From CAYLLT01 sp964591605 (GTDB lineage Bacteria > Planctomycetota > Phycisphaerae > UBA1845 > PWPN01): DNA of 15,453 nucleotides. Positions 1-9,600 of this stretch are shown here, one piece after another. Positions within the stretch are counted from its first letter, which is position 1. Each line of letters begins with the position of its first letter. The stretch is taken from contig CAZQEN010000173.1 in NCBI GenBank assembly GCA_964591605.1, forward strand, positions 1 to 15,453. The letters are read 5' to 3'. The notes below the pieces were generated by a model, which was given only the letters and a program-made list of their open reading frames with translations, was not told the DNA's origin and did no database searches. The translations under genes were made by a program, and so were the position numbers.

Positions 1-33
1 CGCAGTTGCGAATGCATGCTGCCCATGCCACCC
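1..33 (-). repeat. End of a dispersed palindromic repeat (edge copy)
   Basis: CCCATGCCACCC at 22-33 is identical to the right terminus of the complete element at 9102-9201. Read on the minus strand, positions 33-18 give GGGTGGCATGGGCAGC, identical over 16 bases to the left end of that element, and the match continues with one mismatch to TGC. The first bases of the window (1-14) look like one arm and loop of a small CGC/GCG hairpin, as in the internal hairpins of the full copy. The rest lies outside the window. The stretch from 34 to 180, downstream of the FG-GAP gene, holds no gene or clear terminator that I can see. Confidence 0.7.
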
Positions 34-180
34 GCCTACCTTGACACGCACCCCCGCGACGGTTCTCTCCGCGCGTCTCCAGCGGTCCCGACGTTCTGCT
101 CACGGCGATCGCACTTCTGCGCGTCAGAGTGAAGCAGTTCCAGGGCCCGAAGCGAGCCAGCAGCAGGCTCCAGGCGCCGA

Positions 181-2415
181 TCACTGCGGGATGGGAGCGG
201 TCAGGCAGGGCGCAGCGGCCTGAACTACGCCCGAGCCGCTCACGCACCGCTGGAAGACCCCGAAATCGTCCGGATCGCTGTCACCGTCTCCGTCGTAGTC
301 TGCGTCGCCGCATCCCGGCGCGACCGGGGCGAGATTTGCGCGCGTGCGGCAGGCGAGCAGATGATCGAGGTCGTCGCCGTCCACGTCCAAGTCACGGTCG
401 AAATCGGAGCGGGGGAAGATGGAAATGGTCAGATACTGATCCGCGGGCAGGCTGAAATGGGCGTGCTCGACGCCATCGGGCCAGACGATGACCAGCCGAT
501 CGACCTGCGCGGCTGAGCCCAGTCCGAAGTGCACCGGCAGGTCGCTCTGGTGGAAGGTGCCGGCGTTCGTATTGGCGTCGCGCCGGTACGTGCGTTCCTG
601 GGGCGTGCCGAGGTGGACGGTCGCGTATAGCCGCGCGCCGATCGCGGTGGAGTTGCCGGAGGTGCCCCGCAGACGCACATACAGCCAGTGATGGCCGTTG
701 GCCGAGACGTTGCTGAGGAACAGGCGCTGGGGCTGGGGGAAACCCGAAAGCGCGCCGGCCGTCGCCACCAGGTCCAGATCCCCGTCGCGGTCGATGTCGG
801 CCCATGCGCTGTCGTAGCCTGCGTTCGAGTTGGTGATGCAGGCCTCGTCGAGGCCCTCGGCCGTCGTGACATCGGTGAACGACCAGTTGCCGTCGTTGCG
901 GTAGAGCAGCCGGGCCTGGTTTTTGCTGCGAGCCAGCACGACCAGGTGATCGTGAAAGAACAGGTCGAGGTCACCGTCGTTGTCGTAGTCGACCGCCCTT
1001 CCGCCGTTGAAGTCGCCGCCGGTGTCGGTGAGCAGCGGATGGCCGACGATCGCGTCCGCATCGGTGAAGAGGTTGTTGCCATCGTTCCGCCAGATCTTGC
1101 TCGCCTCGCCGTCGGCGCCGATCACGAACAGGTCGAGATCGCCGTCGTCGTCGAAGTCGAGGAACTCGGCGTTGTAGCTGTTGCGGAAGTACTGCGTGCC
1201 GTTCGAGTCGGCGATGTCGATGAACGAGAGCACACCATTCTCGACCAGCATGTTCCTGAAGAAGTTGTTGCGGATGTTGTTGTTGCTCCGGCAGGTGGAG
1301 ATGTAGACGTCGTCGTCGCCGTCACCGTCGGTGTCGCCGACGGCCATGCCGTAGGCCTTGATCCCCTCGGCCACCTGGAAACCGACGCTCTGGCCCACCG
1401 GCGTGAAGTGCTGCGGCGGGCCCTGGAGGTAGACCTGATGGCGCTCGGGCCCTTCCATGGCGATGAGGAGGTCGAGATCCCCATCCCGGTCGATATCGCA
1501 CCAGGCGACATTCTGGTGGAAGCCCGCGTCGTTGAGGCCGGTCTCGAAGCTGACCTCATTGAGACCGGCCTGCCCGTCGTTGCGCAGGAGGGCGCCGGTG
1601 ACGGGGTCGTTGTTCGTCTGTCCGACGAAGACGTCGACGTCTCCGTCTCCATCGTAATCCCCCCAGGCTGCGCTCCAACTGCTCGAGCCGGGCGGGTTCA
1701 TCAGCGACGAGATGTCGGTGAAATCGGGGATGCCGGCGGCGATCAGGTTGTTCCGCAGGAGCGCGCGGACGGAGGTGGTCTGGAACATGAGATCGAGGTC
1801 GGTGTCGTTGTCGATGTCGGCCAGGGACGCGCTGCGGGCGTCGAGAGCGAGCCCGCCGAGGCGGGTTTCACCACTCTCGGTGAAGGTCGTGGGGAGCGTC
1901 TGAAACCGGACGGCGTCGGCGATGATGCTGCGGTTGGAGGCCGGCTGACTGCTCTGGCTGCTGAGCAGCAGGCGCCCGCCGGCGCTTGAGCCGGCGGCAA
2001 ACGAGAAGACGCCCAGCACGACCCAGCGCGAACCCCGGGTCTGCTGGCTGATGGTGACGGGCGTCGAACCGAGGGCGTGTTCGACGGTGTAGTGGGCGTC
2101 GTCGGCGCGGATGGTGGCGGGCGTCGCGCCGGTGTTGTACCAGACGGCGACTTCGTAACTGCCGGCCTGGGGGAAGGTGGGCCGCCACTCGACCTGGCCG
2201 GCCGGCGAGTCACTGGTGCTCTTGAAGGAGTAGCTGGTGCCGTAGAAGCCGACCTGCGTGGTCGAGGTGCCCCAGGCCGGACCGGACACGGCGGCGAAGC
2301 CGGGACTGGTGTTGTCGAGGATGAGGACGGCCGCGCGGGCGGCGGACGGGCACATCAGCGCGACGCTCGAAGCGCGGAGCAGCCAGGCGGCGGCCTCAGG
2401 ACGCAGGCGGCGCAT
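181..2415 (-). CDS. Secreted FG-GAP seven-bladed propeller protein with UnbV and dockerin-like ends
   Basis: The product is 744 residues from the ATG at 2415. A GAGGAG site seven bases upstream supports this start over the GTG at 2430. A signal peptide ends near residue 28 (AARA). Residues about 30-175 resemble a golvesin-type beta-sandwich domain. Seven calcium-loop motifs of the form D-x-D-x-D-x-D-x-D follow, starting near residues 200, 253, 307, 361, 420, 476 and 540. They fit FG-GAP/VCBS repeats folding as a seven-bladed propeller. Residues about 593-665 match an ASPIC/UnbV domain. Residues about 671-737 form a two-loop dockerin-like module with spaced cysteines, closely resembling the end of the 451-residue protein at 11884-13239. 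No catalytic domain is visible, so an extracellular binding or structural role is likely (inference). The rhamnosidase gene lies 210 bp upstream, but a separate promoter candidate suggests independent transcription. Confidence 0.9.
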   Translation of the reverse strand: MRRLRPEAAAWLLRASSVALMCPSAARAAVLILDNTSPGFAAVSGPAWGTSTTQVGFYGTSYSFKSTSDSPAGQVEWRPTFPQAGSYEVAVWYNTGATPATIRADDAHYTVEHALGSTPVTISQQTRGSRWVVLGVFSFAAGSSAGGRLLLSSQSSQPASNRSIIADAVRFQTLPTTFTESGETRLGGLALDARSASLADIDNDTDLDLMFQTTSVRALLRNNLIAAGIPDFTDISSLMNPPGSSSWSAAWGDYDGDGDVDVFVGQTNNDPVTGALLRNDGQAGLNEVSFETGLNDAGFHQNVAWCDIDRDGDLDLLIAMEGPERHQVYLQGPPQHFTPVGQSVGFQVAEGIKAYGMAVGDTDGDGDDDVYISTCRSNNNIRNNFFRNMLVENGVLSFIDIADSNGTQYFRNSYNAEFLDFDDDGDLDLFVIGADGEASKIWRNDGNNLFTDADAIVGHPLLTDTGGDFNGGRAVDYDNDGDLDLFFHDHLVVLARSKNQARLLYRNDGNWSFTDVTTAEGLDEACITNSNAGYDSAWADIDRDGDLDLVATAGALSGFPQPQRLFLSNVSANGHHWLYVRLRGTSGNSTAIGARLYATVHLGTPQERTYRRDANTNAGTFHQSDLPVHFGLGSAAQVDRLVIVWPDGVEHAHFSLPADQYLTISIFPRSDFDRDLDVDGDDLDHLLACRTRANLAPVAPGCGDADYDGDGDSDPDDFGVFQRCVSGSGVVQAAAPCLTAPIPQ

Positions 2416-2422
2416 ATTCCTT

Positions 2423-2428
2423 CTCCTC
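2423..2428 (-). promoter_or_regulatory. Ribosome binding site deciding the start of the FG-GAP gene
   Basis: On the minus strand GAGGAG is followed by a seven-base spacer and then ATG at 2415. The upstream in-frame GTG at 2430 lies just ahead of this site and has no such site of its own, so translation most likely begins at 2415. Confidence 0.7.
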
Positions 2429-2502
2429 ACCAGGCACAGATGCCCCCTGCAGGAGGCCGAGCTTCCTGTTGCGTACGTCAGACGACCCGAACGTCAGCGT
2501 TC

Positions 2503-2532
2503 ATTGTACGCGGACGGACATGGCGCAGACAA
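2503..2532 (-). promoter_or_regulatory. Sigma-70-like promoter candidate for the FG-GAP gene
   Basis: On the minus strand TTGTCT (2532-2527) and TACAAT (2508-2503) are separated by 18 bases. TACAAT matches the -10 consensus at five of six positions and TTGTCT the -35 at three or four. It lies between the rhamnosidase stop and the FG-GAP start and would give a leader of about 80 bases. Confidence 0.4.
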
Positions 2533-2625
2533 GCTGGTTGTTGAAGTGGAACACACACCGACAGCGTTTCGATCCGATGTCTGGCCTGCCCCAGACTCCC
2601 CCAACTGCCCCCTCGCCAGATGGCG

Positions 2626-5517
2626 TCACTCGGAGGATTGCTGGCTTTCAGTGTCTATCAGGGGCATGGCAAAGTCGTACTGGCCCGGCGGCAGTGTGCA
2701 CACGCAGCGGCCCTGCCCGGCGCGCTCGAAGCGGACGCCCGGCGATTGGTCGAGCGGGGCGCCGGATTCGCGCACGGTCTTCGGGTCCGACGCCGGGAGA
2801 TGCACGGTGGCCGTCGCAGCCGGGGGGATCTCGACGTGCAGCTTCACCTGTCCATCCGCGACGGACCATTCACTGGCGATCCGCCCGCGGATGGAAGTGT
2901 ATGACGCCTGCGCGGAGGTCAACCCTTTGACGATCGCCGGGGCGATGATGATGCGATCGAAACCGACGGCGTCGTCCGCCGGGCGGATCCCCGCGAGGTA
3001 TTTGACGAACCACTCGCTCACCGAGCCGAACATCGGGTGATTGTGGGAGTAAACGTTGTCGCTGAACTCCCAGTGCTCCCAGAGCGTGGTTGCGCCGCGG
3101 GCGAGCATGTGGCCCCAGCCGGGGAAGTCACGCTGACTCACCACGCGATACGCTAGGTCGGGCCGGCCGTGATCCGATAGAACCTGCAGCGTGAACCGCG
3201 TGCCGAAGATGCCGGTGGTGAGATGGTCGTCATGAGCGGCCAGGTCCTGCACGAGCACGTCGAAGGCCCTGGCCCGCACGTCGTCAGGGACGAGGCCGAG
3301 GTAAAGGGCAAACGACTGGCACGCCTGCGTGCCTTTGCCGTATCGCCCGGTGGCAGGGTCGAGGAACCGCGTGTTGAACGCGGTCTTGATCTGATCCGCG
3401 CGCTGGCGGAATCGCCCCGCCTCCGCGTCGCGCCCGAGCACACGGGCGAGCCGCGAGAGCAGGTCGGCGTTCCACCAGTAGAAGGCGGTGCTGGTGAGGG
3501 GCACATCCTTGGGGGCGAGGGTTTCGTGATCGCCGATGCCGCGGTCGATGATGAAGTCCTTCGCCTGCTGGTCGAGAAACTCGAGCCAGCGCTTCGCGGC
3601 GGGGTATTGCTCCTCGATCAGCCGCTTATCGCCGTAATACTGATGCATCTGCCAGAGCAGAAGCGGATGAACGGTGCCCCAGCCGATCGGCGCAGCCCCG
3701 CCGCCCAGGCCGTCTTCAAACGCCGATATCCCCACGTATGGCGCCGTCTCCGTGAATCCGCTGTTGTCGCGCACGGCGTCACCGAAATCGCGCACCGTCT
3801 TGGCGTAGAACGCAGCCATGTCGAAGTTGAGCATGGCGGTCTCACTGGTGGCGACGATGTCACCGCCGTAGCCGAACTTTTCGCGGTGCGGGCAGTCGGA
3901 CTGCACGCCGAGCAGGTTGCTCAGAAACGTCGGGGCGATGAGGCCGTGGATATCGTTCAGCAGCGGGTCCGAACAGCGGAACGAGCCGGCCGTGGCCAGA
4001 TCCGAGTGCAGCACGTGCCGGCTGAGTGCCGCCGGTTGCGGTCGGCCGGGGTAGCCAGTGACCTCGACGTAGCGGAATCCCCGGAAGGCGAAGCGAGGCT
4101 TGAAAATCTCGAACTCACCACCCCGACAGATGTAGACATCGGTCTGCGCGGCCAGATCCGGCGCACCGGGTCCGCCCACGCCGGCCCTTTTGATCTGGCC
4201 GCAGACGGAGGTCATCACATTGAGCGTGCCGTCCGGGTTCAGGAGCTCGCCGTACCGCAGGCGGATCTGGCGGCCGGGCTGAGCGCCCCGAACGCGGAGC
4301 GTTACCCAGCCGGTGGTGTTCTGGCCGAAGTCGAAGATGAAGACGTCCGGGGCAGGCTGCGTCAATTTCGCGGGCGGCCGGCCGGCCAGAACCGCCGCAG
4401 GATCGCCCCAGCCCTCTCGGCGGATGGGCGGAATCATCTGCGCGGATAACCGGCCGATCGGCTCAGTCGCTGGGGCTGCCTTTCTCCAGTCGCGGTCGTC
4501 GAAACCCGCAGTATCCCACCCCGACTTCTCCCGCCGGGCGTCGTACACTTCACCCAGATAGACGCTGTTCCGCAGGATCGGGCTGTCCGCGACGCGCCAG
4601 CTCGGGTCGGTGACCACACTTTCCCGCGTGCCGTCCTCGTACTCGATGTTGAGCTGCAGAATGGTCCGCGGGCGCCCCACCGTCAGATGCTCCCGGATGT
4701 TGAGCCAGCCCCACATCTTCAGAGGAAGTGGGTTATACCACCCATTGCCCACCAGCAGGCCGGCTGCGTTGCGGCCTTGCGTGAGATGGGAGGTCACGTC
4801 GTAGGTGGAGTAAAGCACCTGCTGGCCGTAGCTGGTCCAGGCTGGGTCGAGCACCCGCCCGTCCCAGGACGGGCCGACGGACGTGCGCGGCCCTCCGGCC
4901 CACCCTCGGCCGCACACCGGCCGTCCATTGAGCTGAAACTCATAGAAGCCCAGCCCCGTCACATACGCCCGAGCCCTCCGCACGGGTCGCTGAATCTCAA
5001 ACTCTCTGCGAAACAGCGGCGCGGGCTGGTCGTTGAACAAGTCCGCCGGATTCTCCGGCAGCGGGCGCGGGTCGCAGATCCACTGGCCTTTCCAGTCGCT
5101 CGCAGACAGCAGGCCCATCTCGAATCGGGCGGTGTCACTGAAGGGCGAGGCGGCCCCGCGGGCATCCCAGACGCGCACCTGCCAGAAGACGGTCTGGCCG
5201 GAGGTCAACGCCCGGCCGCCATACTCGATCTGGATCGACTGGCCGGATTCGACCCGGCCGCTGTCCCACAAGTCGGCTGCCCCGGCGGTGAGCTTCTCGC
5301 TCGTCGAGGCCGCCACTACCTGCCAGGCCGTCTGCGTGGCGCCGCGATCCTTCGATTGCAGCCGCCACGACAGCCGCGGCCGCGGGGTGTCGATGCCGAG
5401 CGGATCCTTGAGGTACTCGCAGCTCAGGTCCACCGGCCGCAGGTCGGCGAGGACACTCACGCTGGTCAGGTTCGCGGTCACCAGGGCGGCCAGCATCAGG
5501 ACGTACGATCTTGGCAT
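2626..5517 (-). CDS. Secreted alpha-L-rhamnosidase, GH78 family
   Basis: The product is 963 residues with a signal peptide (cleavage likely after SVLA near residue 24). It should hydrolyse terminal alpha-L-rhamnose from glycans by inversion, outside the cytoplasm. Domain order fits GH78: a fibronectin-III-like N region (about 27-135), a carbohydrate-binding-like beta domain (about 165-350), a beta-sandwich (about 380-500), an (alpha/alpha)6 catalytic barrel (about 505-845) and a C-terminal beta domain. The motif DCPHREKFGYGGD at 541-553 places D541, E546 and D553 where characterised rhamnosidases carry acidic active-site residues. E814 in TTLWEHW fits the expected general base. All key acids are present and length is normal. 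The ATG at 5517 has GAGGAG six bases upstream. No transporter or rhamnose catabolic gene is adjacent. A sulfatase lies about 8 kb away on the other strand. Confidence 0.95.
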   Translation of the reverse strand: MPRSYVLMLAALVTANLTSVSVLADLRPVDLSCEYLKDPLGIDTPRPRLSWRLQSKDRGATQTAWQVVAASTSEKLTAGAADLWDSGRVESGQSIQIEYGGRALTSGQTVFWQVRVWDARGAASPFSDTARFEMGLLSASDWKGQWICDPRPLPENPADLFNDQPAPLFRREFEIQRPVRRARAYVTGLGFYEFQLNGRPVCGRGWAGGPRTSVGPSWDGRVLDPAWTSYGQQVLYSTYDVTSHLTQGRNAAGLLVGNGWYNPLPLKMWGWLNIREHLTVGRPRTILQLNIEYEDGTRESVVTDPSWRVADSPILRNSVYLGEVYDARREKSGWDTAGFDDRDWRKAAPATEPIGRLSAQMIPPIRREGWGDPAAVLAGRPPAKLTQPAPDVFIFDFGQNTTGWVTLRVRGAQPGRQIRLRYGELLNPDGTLNVMTSVCGQIKRAGVGGPGAPDLAAQTDVYICRGGEFEIFKPRFAFRGFRYVEVTGYPGRPQPAALSRHVLHSDLATAGSFRCSDPLLNDIHGLIAPTFLSNLLGVQSDCPHREKFGYGGDIVATSETAMLNFDMAAFYAKTVRDFGDAVRDNSGFTETAPYVGISAFEDGLGGGAAPIGWGTVHPLLLWQMHQYYGDKRLIEEQYPAAKRWLEFLDQQAKDFIIDRGIGDHETLAPKDVPLTSTAFYWWNADLLSRLARVLGRDAEAGRFRQRADQIKTAFNTRFLDPATGRYGKGTQACQSFALYLGLVPDDVRARAFDVLVQDLAAHDDHLTTGIFGTRFTLQVLSDHGRPDLAYRVVSQRDFPGWGHMLARGATTLWEHWEFSDNVYSHNHPMFGSVSEWFVKYLAGIRPADDAVGFDRIIIAPAIVKGLTSAQASYTSIRGRIASEWSVADGQVKLHVEIPPAATATVHLPASDPKTVRESGAPLDQSPGVRFERAGQGRCVCTLPPGQYDFAMPLIDTESQQSSE

Positions 5518-5550
5518 GACGGACTCCTCGGGTCGATCCGCAGGCCCGCG

Positions 5551-5556
5551 AGTATA
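5551..5556 (-). promoter_or_regulatory. -10-like element upstream of the rhamnosidase
   Basis: TATACT on the minus strand, five of six bases of the -10 consensus, lies 33 bases upstream of the start codon in a GC-rich stretch. I see no convincing -35 at the right distance, so the call is tentative. The rest of the 122-bp gap (5518-5639) shows nothing clear apart from the rhamnosidase ribosome binding site at 5524-5529. Confidence 0.3.
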
Positions 5557-5639
5557 CCCCCTCCGCGGCCACGTCGGGCATGGGAATCACGGCTGAAGAA
5601 AAGCAGGGGCGGGACGGATGTCCAGCGCCAGGGCAGAAG

Positions 5640-6602
5640 TCACCAGCCCCCGGCCTGCAGGACAGAGACGAAAATGAAGGCCGTGAGGGCCGTGAGAAAG
5701 CCAACGAAGCCGCAGGTGAGGGTGATGCAGTGGGGCTGGGGCAGGCGCAGATACAGTCGAAGGGCGGGGACAACGAAGAAGATGTAACAGGCCAGCATCG
5801 GCGCACAACCAAGGAGAAGGCCGATCACCACCTGCAGAAAGAGGGGCAGGTCAACCATCAGGCCACCAGCGCTCAGTGACAGCATGGTCGTGGCGAGGAA
5901 GGCGACGGCGAACCAGCAGAAGAGCACGGGCGCGGTGTAGGCGGTGACCCGAAGGATCTGAACGCTGCGGATGCGGCAGCGCCCGAGCGTCTGACGCAGG
6001 GCACAAAGCAGGCCCGAGCCGGCCACGAACGCAACTGACAAGAACAAGGCGACCTGCAGAGTCGGTTTTCCCCCATCCTTGAGCGACCCCGCCACGGCCA
6101 GCAGGATTTCGGCCAGATCCGCCAGATCCAGATCGTTCGCCGCTGGCCTGGGACGAGACGTGCCCGGTGCGACCGCCTTCAAAACCGTGCCGATGGACCA
6201 GGCCAGCGGGTGGAGGGTCAGCAGAAACAGGAAGGGCGCGAGCAGAATCAGGAAGATGAGCGGTCGCGGATGAATCCGATCGTGGATCGAGACGCTCGAC
6301 CAGAAACGCCGTGGCCGCAGCGTCGCATAAAGCGTGCGGCCCAGCGAGGAGAACGGGCGCTGCCGCCACCAGTGCTCGAACAGGAACGCACTGCGGTTCT
6401 GACTGCGCTCGAGCACGTCGGGCCAGTGGAATTCGAGGCCGCACTCAGGGCAGCGCGACTGCGTGAGCATCCGCAGGTTGTAGTCGCATTTGGAGCAGCG
6501 TACCTCGAAGGTGATCAGGTCCCATGCAGGCTGACCGTCGGATTGAAGCAGCGGCACGGCGGAGGGTATGGCGGACACAGCATGGGGCGGCTCGACGGGC
6601 AT
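5640..6602 (-). CDS. Zinc-ribbon multi-pass membrane protein of unknown function
   Basis: The product is 320 residues. The N-terminal cytoplasmic-looking part carries four cysteines, C36-x2-C39 and C51-x2-C54 (CSKC and CPEC), a treble-clef or rubredoxin-like zinc ribbon often seen at the start of planctomycete membrane proteins. Five hydrophobic segments follow at about 114-135, 182-202, 218-242, 254-282 and 292-316, with a polar loop at 145-180. I recognise no catalytic motif and assign no reaction. The ATG at 6602 has no clear Shine-Dalgarno site. It starts 81 bp after the kinase gene on the same strand, so co-transcription with the sigma/kinase pair is plausible. A role as a membrane partner or target of that signalling pair is inference only. 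Confidence 0.75.
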   Translation of the reverse strand: MPVEPPHAVSAIPSAVPLLQSDGQPAWDLITFEVRCSKCDYNLRMLTQSRCPECGLEFHWPDVLERSQNRSAFLFEHWWRQRPFSSLGRTLYATLRPRRFWSSVSIHDRIHPRPLIFLILLAPFLFLLTLHPLAWSIGTVLKAVAPGTSRPRPAANDLDLADLAEILLAVAGSLKDGGKPTLQVALFLSVAFVAGSGLLCALRQTLGRCRIRSVQILRVTAYTAPVLFCWFAVAFLATTMLSLSAGGLMVDLPLFLQVVIGLLLGCAPMLACYIFFVVPALRLYLRLPQPHCITLTCGFVGFLTALTAFIFVSVLQAGGW

Positions 6603-6683
6603 GGCGACAGGCTACCGGGCGGCGGTCTGCGTGTCCACCGATTACCGGTTCTTCCCTCGTATCCGCTGATCGAAAGGGTTTTC

Positions 6684-9600
6684 TCAACGGTTTCGATTGA
6701 TCTGATCAAGGAGCTGCAGAGACTCGGTGATGGCCGGGTGATCGGCAGGGTAGACGGTGCGGCGGATGGTGAGGGCCCGCTGGGCGCAGGTGCGGGCGAG
6801 TTCGAGCGGATCGGGGGAGGGGCCGGGAAAGCCGGGCGTCCGGGACGCCTCGGGGAGCGGGAGAGCCGAATGTGCAGAACTGTGCTCGACGAGCCAGCAG
6901 GCGAGGTTGTGGAGACAGGAGGCCGTCGTGGGATGATCCTGCCCCAGTCGCTCGGCCGCCCCCAACAACGCGTCCTGCAGGAACGGTTCAGCACCTGCGA
7001 GATCCCCGCGCTGGGTGAGCAGGCGTCCCAGCCGGGTCATGACCACGACGCCTTCGGGCGCGCCCTGCCCAAGCCAGATCTCGCTGACCTCCAGGGCTTC
7101 AGAGAGGCGTGCCAGCGCCTGATCGGGCTCGCCGTGAGAGCGCTTGATCTCCGCCAGAGCACAGAGATTCGCGACGACCTGTTCGGGCTCCTCGGCCAGC
7201 ACGGCGTCGCCCTGCTCGAGGGCCGAAGTCAACAGGTGCTCAGCAACGTCCAGCTCGCCGCGTGCGGCGAGCACACAGCCCATCCGGCCGTAGGACCACA
7301 CGAGGTAGGGATCACCGGGGCGGTACCGGGCGGACCACACGTCGATCGCCCTCTGAGAAGCCTCTTGCGCCCCCGCCTGGTCGCCCCGGTCGAGCAGCAA
7401 CGCCGCAAGACATTCATGGGCACGAGCCCGGTAGGGACTGTCCGGAGCGAGCAGCCGTTCATTCATCGCGCAGGCTTCGCGGAGCATGGGCTCGGCCTGG
7501 GCGTAGCAGCCTTTGGCGTGGAGGAGCATGCCGAGGCGCTGCAGGCTCCAGGCCACGTCGGGGTGTACGTCGCCATGGACGCGGCGCGTGAGTTCCAGGG
7601 CCTCCCGAAGCAGGGCTTCGGCCTGCGGGACGCGGCCGACCGCCGCCTCGAGCTTGCCCAGTTGGATGAGCAGCGCGGCAGCCTGCGGCGTCTGGTCCGC
7701 CCCCAGACGATGGAGCATGTCGCGTGCTTCCACCAGCGGGGCGCGGGCGGCGTCGAAGTGATTCTGCACGAAGTGGAGCTGCCCCCAGCGGCCCAGAAGG
7801 CCGGCCGCCTCGATCGAGTCATTGCCGGAGAACTGCCGCAGCATGGCCAGCGCCTGAGCGTAGAGGGGCTCGACCTGGTCATACTGGCCGCGGGTCTGCA
7901 GGACCCATCCCAGGTTCTGGAGGCTCTCGGCGAGGTCCGGATGGCCGTCGGGGTGGAGCCGCCGGCGCTGCTCGAGCGACTGGCGGAAGAGGGCCTCCGC
8001 CCCGGCGAAGTCGTCGAGGTCATAGAGGAGCGCACCGAGGTGATTGAGACTCGCCGCGATGTCGGCGTGCATAGGCGGAAGAAGGGACCGGCGGATTTCG
8101 AGGGCCCGCTGCAGGTGCGGCCGGGCCTCGGCGAAGAGTCCCATGCCGTGATAGGCCCGGCCGATGGTGGTCCGCACGGCGGCCTCGACTTCGGGCTCGC
8201 CCGCAAGCTGCGAGTCGACGCGGGCGGCGGCATCGTCGAGCACCTCACGGGCGATGAGCTGCCGTCGGGCGGAGCTGTCTGCGGCCGGCGTCTGCGGTGA
8301 GCGCGGCGGGACGAGCATGCTCTGAAGGAACTGCTGAATGACGCCGGCGCGCTGCACGGAGCGTTCGGCGTCGGCGCGGGCCCGGGCTTCGGAGCGGTAC
8401 AAAACCGAGAGCCAGATTGCAGAGGTACAGACCAATACGAATAAAGCGCCGACGGCAGCGGCGGCCACCCGGTGGCGGCGGACCATCCTGCGGATCAGAT
8501 ACCATGTGCTGTCGCGCCTGGCCTCGATCGGCTCGCCGGCCAGGAAGCGTTCGAGGTCGCGGGCCAGTTCGGCGGCACTCTGATAGCGGCGCTCGAGGTC
8601 CTTGGCCAGGCATTTGAGGATGATGGTGTCGAGCTCATCGTTCACGTCCGCCCGGAGCAAGCCGGGCCGCAGCGGATCGGTGTGCAGAATGTGATGGAGC
8701 ACCTCGGCGAAGGTGCCGGCGACCGGATACGGGAACTGGCCGGTGACGGCCCGATAGAGCATGACGCCCAGGGCGTAGATGTCGCAGCGCGAGTCGATGC
8801 GGTGGGAGGCTCCCTGGGCCTGTTCGGGGCTGGCCCAGGGAAGGGAGCCCACGAACTGGCCGGTGAGCGTCATGGTCGTTTCGGGCGGGGCGGCGTCCGA
8901 CGCGGAGCCGGCGAGCTTGGCGAGGCCGAAGTCGAGCACGTGCGGCTCACCGGCGTCGTCGATGCGTACATTGCTGGGTTTGAGATCTCGGTGGATGATA
9001 CCGCGGACGTGGGCGGCGTGCACCGCCCAGGCGATTTTCACGAAGAGCTGCAGGGTGGTTTTCAACGGGGGGTGCATCCCCAATACAGGGGCATTTCTCC
9101 GGGGTGGCATGGGCAGCGTGCTCGCTGCCCGTGCGAAAGGGGCACGGGCAGTCTGCATCCGCGATTGCGGATGTCCCGGCGAGCCGGGACCCATGCCACC
9201 CGTCTGCCACTGAATTCTGGACGCACCATCCAGCGGGGCATCGCCGGCCAGATACTCGTCCAGCGAGCGGCCGGCGATGTAGTCCATCACCAGATAGCAG
9301 GCGTCGCCCGCGATCACGCAGTCAAGGATGGTGAAGATGTTGGGATGCCGCAGACGGCTGAGCACCTGCACCTCGCGTTCGAAGCGCGCGCGGGCGTCGG
9401 CGGCGGCGAGGCGGTGTTCGCGGAGCACCTTGATGGCCACCGGCCGGCCGCTGGTCTGCTGAATCGCCCGGTAGACCCGGCCCTGGCCGCCGCGATGGAT
9501 CTCAGACTGGATTTCGTAGCCGGCAAAGGCATCGTGCGGCACAGGGGGTCCGGCGAAGGAATCAGCGGCGTCGATCGACGGGTCGCCGGGGACGGCGTCG

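Noticed and set aside
688..1989. 433-residue plus-strand frame
   Set aside because: It is antisense to the FG-GAP gene. Its Val/Glu-rich repeats mirror the Asp-rich calcium loops on the other strand, and no start site or domain supports it.
3223..4449. 408-residue plus-strand frame
   Set aside because: It lies fully antisense to the rhamnosidase, whose motifs are complete. A stop-free complementary frame is expected at this GC content.
6210..8300. 696-residue plus-strand frame
   Set aside because: It is antisense to the TPR part of the kinase gene and the start of the membrane-protein gene; composition is Arg/Gly/Val-rich with no recognisable domain.
9102..9201. tRNA gene suggested by the cloverleaf shape
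   Set aside because: There is no T-loop TTCGA-like consensus, no anticodon-arm layout or CCA-type end. The 12-bp closing stem is too long for an acceptor stem, and the termini recur elsewhere in the window.
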